Assembly: GCA_945890595.1 (NCBI GenBank)
Contig: CAMDCQ010000012.1
Span: 1 to 21,006 of the forward strand
Direction: 5' to 3'
Source: Chitinophaga pinensis
Lineage (GTDB): Bacteria > Bacteroidota > Bacteroidia > NS11-12g > UBA9320
DNA length: 21,006 nucleotides
Shown here in pieces: positions 6,606 through 13,658 of this stretch (within the stretch, counting starts at the first letter, position 1; every line of letters begins with the position of its first letter). Below the pieces are notes generated by a model, which had not been told where the DNA came from, did not search any database, and saw only the letters and a list, made by a program, of their open reading frames with translations. The position numbers were made by a program, and so were the translations under genes.

Positions 6606-7422
6606 TCACGATACGCCTTCTTTGGCATGGAAATCTTTTCTGTTTCTGGTCACTAGTTCACTTTTTATGAGTTGTGTCTCCTTTAAACCAGCACACACCC
6701 TTCCTCCTACCACAACCTACCTAAAGAAAAGTTTTTCGAGCCCCAATTACACCTTACCATACCGAATCATGTATCCCAAAGGATATGATGGGACCACAAA
6801 ATACCCCTTAGTGTTCTTTTTGCACGGATCTGGGGAACGCGGTACCGATAACGAAAAGCAACTGATTCATGGCGCTCAATTATTTTTAGACTCGCTAGAT
6901 AAATATCCTAGTATTGTGATTTTTCCTCAATGTAACCACTCCGATTATTGGGCAAATATTGAACCTACGCAACTTAGTTTGTCTAACGATACACTAATTT
7001 TATTTCAAAATATTAAACAAATTGGGCCGTCCGCCATCGCACTAAATTTGCTTATCGATAGTTTTCTTAATGAACCTACCACTGATTTAGCTAGGATATA
7101 CCTTGCAGGCTTATCTATGGGTGGTATGGGCACCGCACAACTACTGGCAATGCGCCCAAATACGTTTGCAGCAGCTACTGTTATTTGCGGGGCAGCACCG
7201 TTGGATTATGCGCAGCAGCTTCGCCAAACTCCCACACAACTGTTTCAAGGAATGCAAGACAATGTTGTGTTCCCTATCAATAGCCAATTATATTTCGATG
7301 CAATAAACGATGGTACAACCAAGCACCGATTAATCCTGTATCCAAATGCAGACCATCAATCTTGGAACAATGCATTTGCAGAAACAGATTTTTTACGTTG
7401 GATGTTTGATAAGAAAAGGTAG
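6592..7422 (+). CDS. Lipoprotein alpha/beta hydrolase (esterase/peptidase-like)
   Basis: A 276-residue protein with a hydrophobic signal ending in a lipobox (SSLFMSC, C28), so it is probably an outer-membrane lipoprotein. The alpha/beta hydrolase fold shows an oxyanion-type FLHGSGERG (77-84), the nucleophile elbow G-L-S175-M-G-G, D223 in GMQDNVV and H255 in ADHQSW, a complete Ser-Asp-His triad. This order resembles the family of short secreted esterases related to prolyl-oligopeptidase and PHB depolymerase catalytic domains. Substrate unknown. After the lipid-bearing Cys come V-S-F-K, not an acidic surface-export signal, so a periplasm-facing location is inferred. The start overlaps the CYTH gene by 14 bases, and the signal sequence fits this start well. 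Confidence 0.88.
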   Translation: MLTGSHDTPSLAWKSFLFLVTSSLFMSCVSFKPAHTLPPTTTYLKKSFSSPNYTLPYRIMYPKGYDGTTKYPLVFFLHGSGERGTDNEKQLIHGAQLFLDSLDKYPSIVIFPQCNHSDYWANIEPTQLSLSNDTLILFQNIKQIGPSAIALNLLIDSFLNEPTTDLARIYLAGLSMGGMGTAQLLAMRPNTFAAATVICGAAPLDYAQQLRQTPTQLFQGMQDNVVFPINSQLYFDAINDGTTKHRLILYPNADHQSWNNAFAETDFLRWMFDKKR

Positions 7423-7458
7423 ACCTAGGCTGGTTCGAATAAACAAAAGTCTGCATCT

Positions 7459-7493
7459 TTTGCCACTTTCTGCGGTGAATTGTGCTATATTCG
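7459..7493 (+). promoter_or_regulatory. Putative promoter for the LamG protein gene
   Basis: TTTG (7459-7462), a 23-nt spacer and TATATTCG (7486-7493, five of six fixed positions of TAnnTTTG). It ends 21 nt before the ATG at 7515. The spacer is at the long end of the usual range. Confidence 0.3.
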
Positions 7494-7514
7494 TCATTTA
7501 AGACCTACCCTAGT

Positions 7515-9635
7515 ATGCAAAAAATTATTCTATTCATTGGCCTAATCATACCCTTTGGCCTATCGGCGCAAAACGCACTCAACTTTGACGGAACAAATGA
7601 TAATGTAAATTGCGGAACCAAATCTGCCTTTAATATTGGTGGAGATTCCATCACCATTGAGGCTTGGATATATGCCAATAGTTGGAAGACCAATATATAC
7701 GATGGAACTATTGTGAATAAAGAAAACAATACAGATGATGGTGGCTTTATGCTACGTGCCGGGGCTGGAGGAAAGCTGGGTTTTGGCATAGGTGCAGGAA
7801 CAAACACAGGCTGGTATGAAATAAATACGTCTACCGGTGTGTTAAGTCTTAACACCTGGCACCACGTTGCCGCAACCTACGATGGCAGTAAATTAAGAGC
7901 CTATGTAGATGGAAATCTTGTAGACTCCACCAGTTCCTCTATCAACATCGCTGTTTCATCCACCACGCCACTCACAATTGGTTATCATCCTGTGTATGGA
8001 AGAAACTGGGACGGGAGTATAGACGAGGTTAGGCTTTGGGATGTAGTGCGAACAAAAGCGGAACTAAATGCGAATAAAGATGCTGAATTTTGTGGGCCTG
8101 TAAATAATCTGAAAGCCTACTACAAATTTGACCATGGTACAGCTAACGCCACTAATACAGGCATAACTACCGTGACCGATTTCTCGGGGAATAACAATAC
8201 AGCTAATTTAATAAACTTTGCTTTGGCTGGATCAAGCTCTAATTGGGTAACCGGAGCTAGCCTCAGCCAATCTTCTGTTACTACGAGAGACACTATCAAA
8301 CGTTGCGGTCCTTTTTATTATGCCCCAACTAATAAATACTATACATCATCAACTTCATTTAGCCGATCGCTCAACACTTCTTATGGCTGCGACAGCTCGG
8401 TAATCACCGTTATTATTATTAACACCTTGAGCACTTCCAGTATTTCTGCTGCTGTTTGCGATAGTTTTATTAGTCCCAAAGGCAACGTATTTAAAACTTC
8501 TGGAACCTATTATGATATATTGACTGCTGCAAACGGATGTGACAGTGTAATCACCATAAACTTAAAAGTAGGTGCAGACACATCGCACATAGATACAGCG
8601 GTTTGCTATGCATATACTACACCGTATAGCAAAACAACCTATACCACCTCGGGCACTTACTTTGACTCCACCGTAAATAGCCTAGGTTGTGATAGTATAC
8701 TTCAAATTAACTTGGAAATAAAAAGAGCTACATTTAGTTCTGCAACCTATTACACCTGTGATTCTGTGATAAGTCCTTCTGGAAAATGGATGCAAGCCAA
8801 TAACACCTACTCAGACACCCTCGCAAATTATCGCGGATGTGACAGTATTTTGAGCATAAGTGTGCAAAGCTGGGTAACCTATGATACGCTATATCCCTAT
8901 GCCTGCAATAGTTACAGTAGCCCTAGTAAAAAAACATTTACTAACACCGGTCAATACACCGATACTACAATCAATAAGAATGGTTGTTTTAACTTAATTA
9001 CTATCTATTTAACCCTCTCTAATTCTACTTCAGACAGTATTTTTATTGAAGGCTGTAAATCAGCAACAACGGCCGAAGGAGCGTACACTTTCACCTCGTC
9101 TGGGGTTTATAAATATACCTTAACCAATGCCGCTGGATGCGATAGTTTCTTAACAATTAATGCCGTGGTAAATTATTCCGACACAGCTGTATATGAGATA
9201 AACAACAATGAGTTAGTCGCTAATTCCACCTCTGGCACGTATCAATGGTTGGATTGTGAAGATAATTTCGCTCCTATAAGTGGTGAAACATCTAGATCAT
9301 TTATAGCTAATACAACAGGCTATTACGCCTTAGAAATAACCGAAAATAATTGCATTGATACATCGGAGTGCCATAGAATATACCTATTGGATATTGCAGA
9401 CATTTCTACACAATTTGAGCTTTATCCTAACCCCGCTAACGGGGTAGTTTACCTTAATGTATCCAACATTGCAGGTCCAGTTAAGCTACTGCTCATTGCC
9501 AGTGACGGACAATTAATTAAGGAATGGGAGCACTTCAGTAATGTGATTAACCTAGGAGAACTAATTGAAGGAATCTATTTTTTGCAGGTAAAAAGTGATA
9601 CAGGCATTGGAACTAAAAAACTAGTCGTGCATTAG
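7515..9635 (+). CDS. T9SS-exported LamG protein with six Cys-paired repeats
   Basis: A 706-residue secreted protein. MQKIILFIGLIIPFGLSA is a Sec signal with cleavage likely before QNALNF. Residues about 20-185 form a LamG/concanavalin-like beta-sandwich (ALNFDGTNDNV, ITIEAWIY, WHHVAATYDG, YVDG, GSIDEVRLWD). Residues 257-552 hold six repeats of about 50 residues, each with a Cys near the start and a GC(D/F)S-type Cys 27-28 residues later. A short Ig/PKD-like segment (about 565-625) follows. The end (FELYPNPANG to TKKLVVH, 634-706) is a type A T9SS sorting domain, so the protein should cross the outer membrane through T9SS and be attached to the surface or released. The role is probably adhesion or binding of glycans or proteins. 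A GTG at 7482 in frame is rejected because it precedes the signal peptide and lies just before the likely -7 box. Confidence 0.9.
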   Translation: MQKIILFIGLIIPFGLSAQNALNFDGTNDNVNCGTKSAFNIGGDSITIEAWIYANSWKTNIYDGTIVNKENNTDDGGFMLRAGAGGKLGFGIGAGTNTGWYEINTSTGVLSLNTWHHVAATYDGSKLRAYVDGNLVDSTSSSINIAVSSTTPLTIGYHPVYGRNWDGSIDEVRLWDVVRTKAELNANKDAEFCGPVNNLKAYYKFDHGTANATNTGITTVTDFSGNNNTANLINFALAGSSSNWVTGASLSQSSVTTRDTIKRCGPFYYAPTNKYYTSSTSFSRSLNTSYGCDSSVITVIIINTLSTSSISAAVCDSFISPKGNVFKTSGTYYDILTAANGCDSVITINLKVGADTSHIDTAVCYAYTTPYSKTTYTTSGTYFDSTVNSLGCDSILQINLEIKRATFSSATYYTCDSVISPSGKWMQANNTYSDTLANYRGCDSILSISVQSWVTYDTLYPYACNSYSSPSKKTFTNTGQYTDTTINKNGCFNLITIYLTLSNSTSDSIFIEGCKSATTAEGAYTFTSSGVYKYTLTNAAGCDSFLTINAVVNYSDTAVYEINNNELVANSTSGTYQWLDCEDNFAPISGETSRSFIANTTGYYALEITENNCIDTSECHRIYLLDIADISTQFELYPNPANGVVYLNVSNIAGPVKLLLIASDGQLIKEWEHFSNVINLGELIEGIYFLQVKSDTGIGTKKLVVH
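8283..9170 (+). repeat. Six tandem ~150-bp protein-coding repeats
   Basis: Six diverged repeats of 49-51 codons inside the LamG protein gene. First cysteines fall at residues 264, 315, 364, 415, 464 and 514; second ones at 292, 342, 392, 442, 491 and 542. The second Cys sits in GCDS in five copies and in GCFN in copy 5. The middle of most copies has SGTYxD or a close variant. The copies have diverged at DNA level, so they are old, not a recent expansion. Confidence 0.85.
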
Positions 9636-9644
9636 TCAACAACT

Positions 9645-10409
9645 TCATTCTACCATCACCTGCAATTCGTCATAGGCTAAGAAAATGCCTGCCGGAAGTT
9701 CTTTTTGTACCTCTTCATGAAATCCCATTTGATGGCTCATGTGTATTAAATACGTTTCTTCAGCGTCTATTTCTTGCGCCAAGGCAACCGCTTGATCCAG
9801 ACTAAAATGTGAAATATGTTCGGTTTTACGAAGAGCATTGAGTACCAAAACGCGGCTCCCTTTAAGCTTTTCTTTTTCGAAATCACTGATATAATTCGCA
9901 TCTGTTATATACGAAAAATCACCAATTCTGTACCCAAAAACAGGTAGTTTGTAGTGCATTACTTCAATAGGCATCACATCCAGATCATTGATTTTAAAAT
10001 TACCATTACGAATCACATGCAGATTTAGATTAGGCACTCCAGGATATTTATTTTCGGCAAAAGCGTAATGAAAATCATTCTTGAGTACTTTCTCCACATC
10101 TTCATTGGCGTAAACGTCCATTGCTTGTTTGCTTTTCCAGTTAAAACCACGTATATCATCAAAACCTGCAGTATGATCTTTGTGTCCGTGAGTAAAAAGA
10201 ATCGCATCTACCTTTTGTACTTTTTCGCGCAGCATTTGTTGCCTAAAATCTGGTCCTGTATCGATAACAATGTTGGTATTCTCCGTTTCAATTAAAATAC
10301 TGCTGCGCAACCTTTTATCCCTCGGATCTTCTGATGAGCAAACCTCACACTGACACGCTATGATAGGCACTCCTTGCGATGTTCCTGTTCCTAAAAAGGT
10401 TACTTTCAT
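9645..10409 (-). CDS. PhnP-like metallo-beta-lactamase-fold phosphodiesterase
   Basis: A 254-residue cytoplasmic metallo-hydrolase. It starts MKVTFLGTGTSQGVP and has the MBL motif H74-G-H76-K-D78-H79, then H152 (EVMHYKLP), D170 (SYITDANY) and H223, a full two-metal site. A cysteine cluster C19-x-C21-x2-C24 followed by SSEDPRDKRLRSS, together with H226 three residues after H223, matches the extra structural zinc site known from PhnP (Cys-x-Cys-x2-Cys plus His). PhnP hydrolyses cyclic ribose phosphates in phosphonate breakdown, but no C-P lyase genes lie nearby. A general phosphodiesterase role is therefore safer than a phosphonate one. It is convergent with the LamG gene, 9 bases away. Confidence 0.9.
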   Translation of the reverse strand: MKVTFLGTGTSQGVPIIACQCEVCSSEDPRDKRLRSSILIETENTNIVIDTGPDFRQQMLREKVQKVDAILFTHGHKDHTAGFDDIRGFNWKSKQAMDVYANEDVEKVLKNDFHYAFAENKYPGVPNLNLHVIRNGNFKINDLDVMPIEVMHYKLPVFGYRIGDFSYITDANYISDFEKEKLKGSRVLVLNALRKTEHISHFSLDQAVALAQEIDAEETYLIHMSHQMGFHEEVQKELPAGIFLAYDELQVMVE

Positions 10410-10415
10410 TTAGGA

Positions 10416-10446
10416 CAAAGATGCAAGTTAGAAACGAATTACAAAA
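10416..10446 (-). promoter_or_regulatory. Putative -33/-7 promoter for the PhnP-like gene
   Basis: On the minus strand, TTTTG (10446-10442), an 18-nt spacer and CATCTTTG (10423-10416; five of six fixed -7 positions), ending 6 nt before the ATG at 10409. One of the best -33/-7 pairs in the window. Confidence 0.45.
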
Positions 10447-10526
10447 TGTATAAAAACAGAAGTGGTTAAATCGATAAGCACGCAAACCCAATTGAAGCCC
10501 AAAAAGAGTGTTTGCTGAAGCCTAAC

Positions 10527-11465
10527 TCAATAAAACTTCTTCATTTGCTTGGCAAAATCTGATTTGAATAAATCACGACTTTTAAACACGGTAGAATTTA
10601 AAAATAAGCTGAACCTAGGCAATATTGCGGAGGTTGGATCAGACACAGGGTGCGAGTACTTTAGGCCTGTGAATACTTTCTTTAACTTAAATCCAACAGC
10701 AGCATTTATACTTTCAGCTTGATTCGTTTTACTATACGAGCCCGAAATGTTAAATTTATCAGTCGCAAAATCCATGGAAGCCTTACGGAACGATTCATTC
10801 TGGTTCACCACCATAAGTACATTGGGAAAAACAGTAAGCTTGCTTCCTATGTTCAAAAAACCACCTACGGAAAAATTTGCTGCTATTGGAATTGATCTAC
10901 TTTGACTTTTTACAAAGGATACATTTTGACCCAGAATGTGTTGCAGTGCCACTCCTGCAAAAATATTTTTACTATTTACACTAACTCCAAGATCAAGATC
11001 CATAAAATCAAAACTAGATCGGAAATCATCCACATTTTTTGCTGCGCCTATTTGTCCGTTCATGTCCTGAAATTTATACCCACTATCATAACCAGGTATT
11101 GTAATACTTCGTTGATTAAGCTGTAATGTTCCTCCGTATCTCCAATTTATATTTTTATTCGATCCTTTGTGTTTTCTCCCGTAGGTAATATTCACCATGT
11201 TATTTGAAGCGTCAGGAGTATAGGTGCGCTCAATACCAACCATATAATTACCTAATTTTAAAGGCAACCTACCTTCAACCATAAGTTGCAAACTCTTTCC
11301 ATAATCTACATCGGAAATAATCCGAATTAAATCTTCTTGAGCCCCTGTATAAGCCGGATTTAGTTTTCCTGGTTGTTTAAAATCTTTCCCGTTTAGAAAT
11401 TCTAAATTTTGACCAAAGAGCATTCCAGAAAAACTTAACAAGATAATAAACCCGACTCTTCTCAT
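10527..11465 (-). CDS. PorP/SprF-family type IX secretion outer-membrane protein
   Basis: A 312-residue protein. MRRVGFIILLSFSGMLFG is a signal peptide, cleaved near GQN. Soon after comes the family signature PGKLNPAYTGA (about 32-42), followed by alternating amphipathic strands with many Gly and aromatic residues, as expected of a barrel. The PorP/SprF family contains outer-membrane proteins that work with T9SS; members often help export or anchor particular surface proteins such as SprB. No partner adhesin lies directly beside it, but the T9SS-tailed LamG protein is about 1 kb away. The ATG at 11465 is preferred to a TTG at 11495 because it starts directly at the signal peptide and follows a -7-like AATATTTG (11478-11471) by 5 nt. 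Confidence 0.88.
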   Translation of the reverse strand: MRRVGFIILLSFSGMLFGQNLEFLNGKDFKQPGKLNPAYTGAQEDLIRIISDVDYGKSLQLMVEGRLPLKLGNYMVGIERTYTPDASNNMVNITYGRKHKGSNKNINWRYGGTLQLNQRSITIPGYDSGYKFQDMNGQIGAAKNVDDFRSSFDFMDLDLGVSVNSKNIFAGVALQHILGQNVSFVKSQSRSIPIAANFSVGGFLNIGSKLTVFPNVLMVVNQNESFRKASMDFATDKFNISGSYSKTNQAESINAAVGFKLKKVFTGLKYSHPVSDPTSAILPRFSLFLNSTVFKSRDLFKSDFAKQMKKFY

Positions 11466-11470
11466 GACGG

Positions 11471-11478
11471 CAAATATT
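11471..11478 (-). promoter_or_regulatory. Putative -7 element for the PorP/SprF-like gene
   Basis: The minus strand reads AATATTTG (five of six fixed positions), 5 nt before the ATG at 11465. A TTTG upstream (11496-11493) is only 14 nt away, shorter than the usual spacing. Confidence 0.25.
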
Positions 11479-11593
11479 TGTATAAATTGGCACAAATAGG
11501 TATGAAAACGCGGGAGGTTGATAAATTAGTTGACCCCGTTGTCACCTAAATTAAAATCATGAAACTTATGGCTAATAACTTAAACTCAAAACT

Positions 11594-11601
11594 TACCTTC
11601 G
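11594..11601 (+). promoter_or_regulatory. Putative -7 element before the nucleotidyltransferase TTG start
   Basis: TACCTTCG matches TAnnTTTG at five of six fixed positions and ends 4 nt before the TTG start at 11606, the same close layout seen at other genes in this window. No -33 TTG is visible. Confidence 0.25.
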
Positions 11602-11605
11602 CTGC

Positions 11606-13024
11606 TTGTTTCAAAAAGAGCTAAATCATCCTATTTTTCAACTCGTATCCGAAGAATCACAAAAATTGGGATTTCAAACGTTTGTGGTAGGCGGATTTGT
11701 GCGGGATATTTTTTTGAAGCGAGCATCTAAAGATGTGGATTTTGTAACCGTTGGAAGCGGTATAGAATTAGCAACAGCTGTTCGAAACAGATTAAAAAAA
11801 GCACATTTAAGTGTTTTTAAAAACTTTGGCACTGCGCAACTTAAAACCGACGATTGGGAATTTGAATTTGTAGGCGCTCGTAAGGAATCCTACGACAGAA
11901 ACAGCAGGAAACCAAAAGTCGAAGACGGTACTTTTGAAGATGACATTTACCGAAGAGATTTTACAATCAATGCCCTTGCTATAAGTTTAAATGCCCCAAA
12001 ATACGGTGAACTTATTGACTTATTTGGAGGAGTTGAAGATTTAAAAAAAGGGTTAATACGCACGCCGTTAGATCCTAAAATAACGTTTAGTGACGACCCT
12101 TTAAGGATGATGCGAGCAGCTAGATTTGCAACACAACTTAATTTTACCCTGGTACCCGAAACCCTTGAAGCCCTAAAAACAGAAGCTCATCGATTATCTA
12201 TTATATCACAAGAACGAATCACCGATGAGTTGCAAAAAATTATAAAATCTGCCAAACCAAGTATCGGATTCACACTCTTGTTTGACACTAAATTGCTTCA
12301 TTTATTCTTTCCAGAGATGGTAAGACTACAAGGAGTAGAAGTAAGAGAAGGGAAAGGTCATAAAGACAATTTTTACCATACGCTTCAGGTACTTGACCAA
12401 ACCTGCGAAAAAACAGAGGATATTTGGGTGAGATGGGCTGCTATTTTACACGATATCGCAAAGCCTGCCACCAAACGTTTTTTCCCTGGGGAAGGATGGA
12501 CTTTTCATGGACACGAGGACAAAGGATCTCGCATGGTGAAGCCTATTTTTACCAGACTTAAGCTTCCCTTGGGCGAGCCTATGCGCAGGGTTATCAACTT
12601 GGTAAGGCTACACTTACGCCCCATAGCACTCACCAAGGAGCAAATCACCGATTCGGCCATACGCAGATTAATCTTTGATGCAGAAGCTGACTTGGAAGAT
12701 CTTATGATCTTGTGTAAAAGTGATATCACTACAAAAAACAAAGAAAAAGAAAAACGCTTTCAAGCTAATCTGCTACTAGTAGAAAAAAATATAGCGCTAG
12801 TAGAAGAACGAGATCGGATAAGAAACTGGCAACCTCCCATTGATGGTCAATACATTATGGATCTTTTTGGAATAGGTCCCAGTAAGGAAATAGGAATAAT
12901 CAAAACACAACTAAAAGATGCTATTCTAGACGGAATTATAGATAACAATCTGGAAGAAGCATTAAAATTTGTGATAGAAAAAGGAAAAGAATTAGGTTTG
13001 CAACGCAATGAGTTTGGTATTTAG
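11606..13024 (+). CDS. CCA-adding/poly(A) polymerase-type tRNA nucleotidyltransferase with HD domain
   Basis: A 472-residue cytoplasmic enzyme. The class II nucleotidyltransferase head has VVGGFVRD (27-34), the catalytic D43-V-D45, E85/E87 in WEFEFVGAR, RRDFTINAL (116-124) and DDPLRMMRAARFA (163-175). An HD domain follows (HKDNFYHTL, then ILHDIAKP with H282-D283, and FHGHEDKGS). This layout is the HD-containing CCA tRNA nucleotidyltransferase type that repairs the 3' CCA end of tRNA; poly(A) polymerase activity cannot be excluded from sequence. No ATG exists in frame between the stop at 11576 and residue 168, so initiation must use a non-ATG codon. The TTG at 11606 gives the normal family N terminus (KELNHPIFQLVSEES). 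It overlaps the next gene by 17 bases. Confidence 0.93.
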   Translation: MFQKELNHPIFQLVSEESQKLGFQTFVVGGFVRDIFLKRASKDVDFVTVGSGIELATAVRNRLKKAHLSVFKNFGTAQLKTDDWEFEFVGARKESYDRNSRKPKVEDGTFEDDIYRRDFTINALAISLNAPKYGELIDLFGGVEDLKKGLIRTPLDPKITFSDDPLRMMRAARFATQLNFTLVPETLEALKTEAHRLSIISQERITDELQKIIKSAKPSIGFTLLFDTKLLHLFFPEMVRLQGVEVREGKGHKDNFYHTLQVLDQTCEKTEDIWVRWAAILHDIAKPATKRFFPGEGWTFHGHEDKGSRMVKPIFTRLKLPLGEPMRRVINLVRLHLRPIALTKEQITDSAIRRLIFDAEADLEDLMILCKSDITTKNKEKEKRFQANLLLVEKNIALVEERDRIRNWQPPIDGQYIMDLFGIGPSKEIGIIKTQLKDAILDGIIDNNLEEALKFVIEKGKELGLQRNEFGI

Positions 13025-13658
13025 ATTTAGAGTGACATTTGAAGATGTGGATGGCGTGGTCCGTATGATCGACGTAAGTGCGAGTAATACATTTAAAGAT
13101 TTTCACCATAAAATTCAAGAGGCTATTGGTTTTGACAATATCCAGGAGGCATCCTTTTTTAAAGCCAATGATATTTGGCGAAAAGATGGTGATGAATTTT
13201 GCACCGAAGAAAAAGAAAACACCCAGGAAGCTGGTACTTCAGAACTTGGTAAGTTTATAGATGACCCTCATCAAAAATTTCTGTATGTGTATGATCCTAA
13301 AAATGGAGATTGGCATCTGCGGGCTGAATTGATAAAACTCTTTAGAGCAGAAGCAGGTGTTACTTATCCGCTTATTTTTAAGAGTGAAGGCTTGGCACCG
13401 AAACAATTCATTGACCCTAAATTGATTATCTCGGATCCGAGTGCTAAACTTTTCAAAGAAGCCGATTCACTCATTGATGGTCTTACCGACGAAATATCAG
13501 AAGATGAAATACCTGATGATGATGATCTGGAAGACGACTTTGACGAAGATGAAGATGAAATTGAAGATGAAAAAGATGAATTTAACCTATTTGGTGATGA
13601 GGTAGATGAATCTGAAATTGACGAATCGCAGATAAATGACGGACTCCCAACAGAATAG
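13008..13658 (+). CDS. IS1096-TnpR/pRiA4b ORF-3-like protein with acidic tail
   Basis: A 216-residue protein. Residues 1-135 fit the pRiA4b ORF-3/IS1096 passenger family: FRFRVTFEDVDG with VRMIDVSAS, the FKDFHHKIQEAIGFDN helix, KFLYVYDPKNGDWHLRAELI, and a TYPLIFKSEGLAP end. The family name comes from mobile elements, but most members are chromosomal and of unknown function; nothing here looks mobile. Residues 161-211 form a long Asp/Glu tail with hardly any basic residues, which could bind a basic partner or mimic nucleic acid (inference). It overlaps the nucleotidyltransferase gene by 17 bases and miaA by 23, so it is almost certainly translated with two tRNA-modifying enzymes. Confidence 0.85.
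   Translation: MSLVFRFRVTFEDVDGVVRMIDVSASNTFKDFHHKIQEAIGFDNIQEASFFKANDIWRKDGDEFCTEEKENTQEAGTSELGKFIDDPHQKFLYVYDPKNGDWHLRAELIKLFRAEAGVTYPLIFKSEGLAPKQFIDPKLIISDPSAKLFKEADSLIDGLTDEISEDEIPDDDDLEDDFDEDEDEIEDEKDEFNLFGDEVDESEIDESQINDGLPTE

Noticed and set aside
7505..7855. Minus-strand frame of 116 codons opposite the LamG domain
   Set aside because: Lies wholly opposite a well-supported signal peptide and LamG domain; no recognisable features.
10482..10515. GCAAAC ... GTTTGC inverted repeat between the PhnP-like and PorP-like genes
   Set aside because: Six-base arms with a 22-base loop and no U-tract at the end; likely chance.
13008..13658. Transposon or resolvase gene, suggested by the TnpR family name
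   Set aside because: The family name is historical; there are no inverted repeats, no transposase and no resolvase motifs nearby, and the gene is embedded between housekeeping genes.
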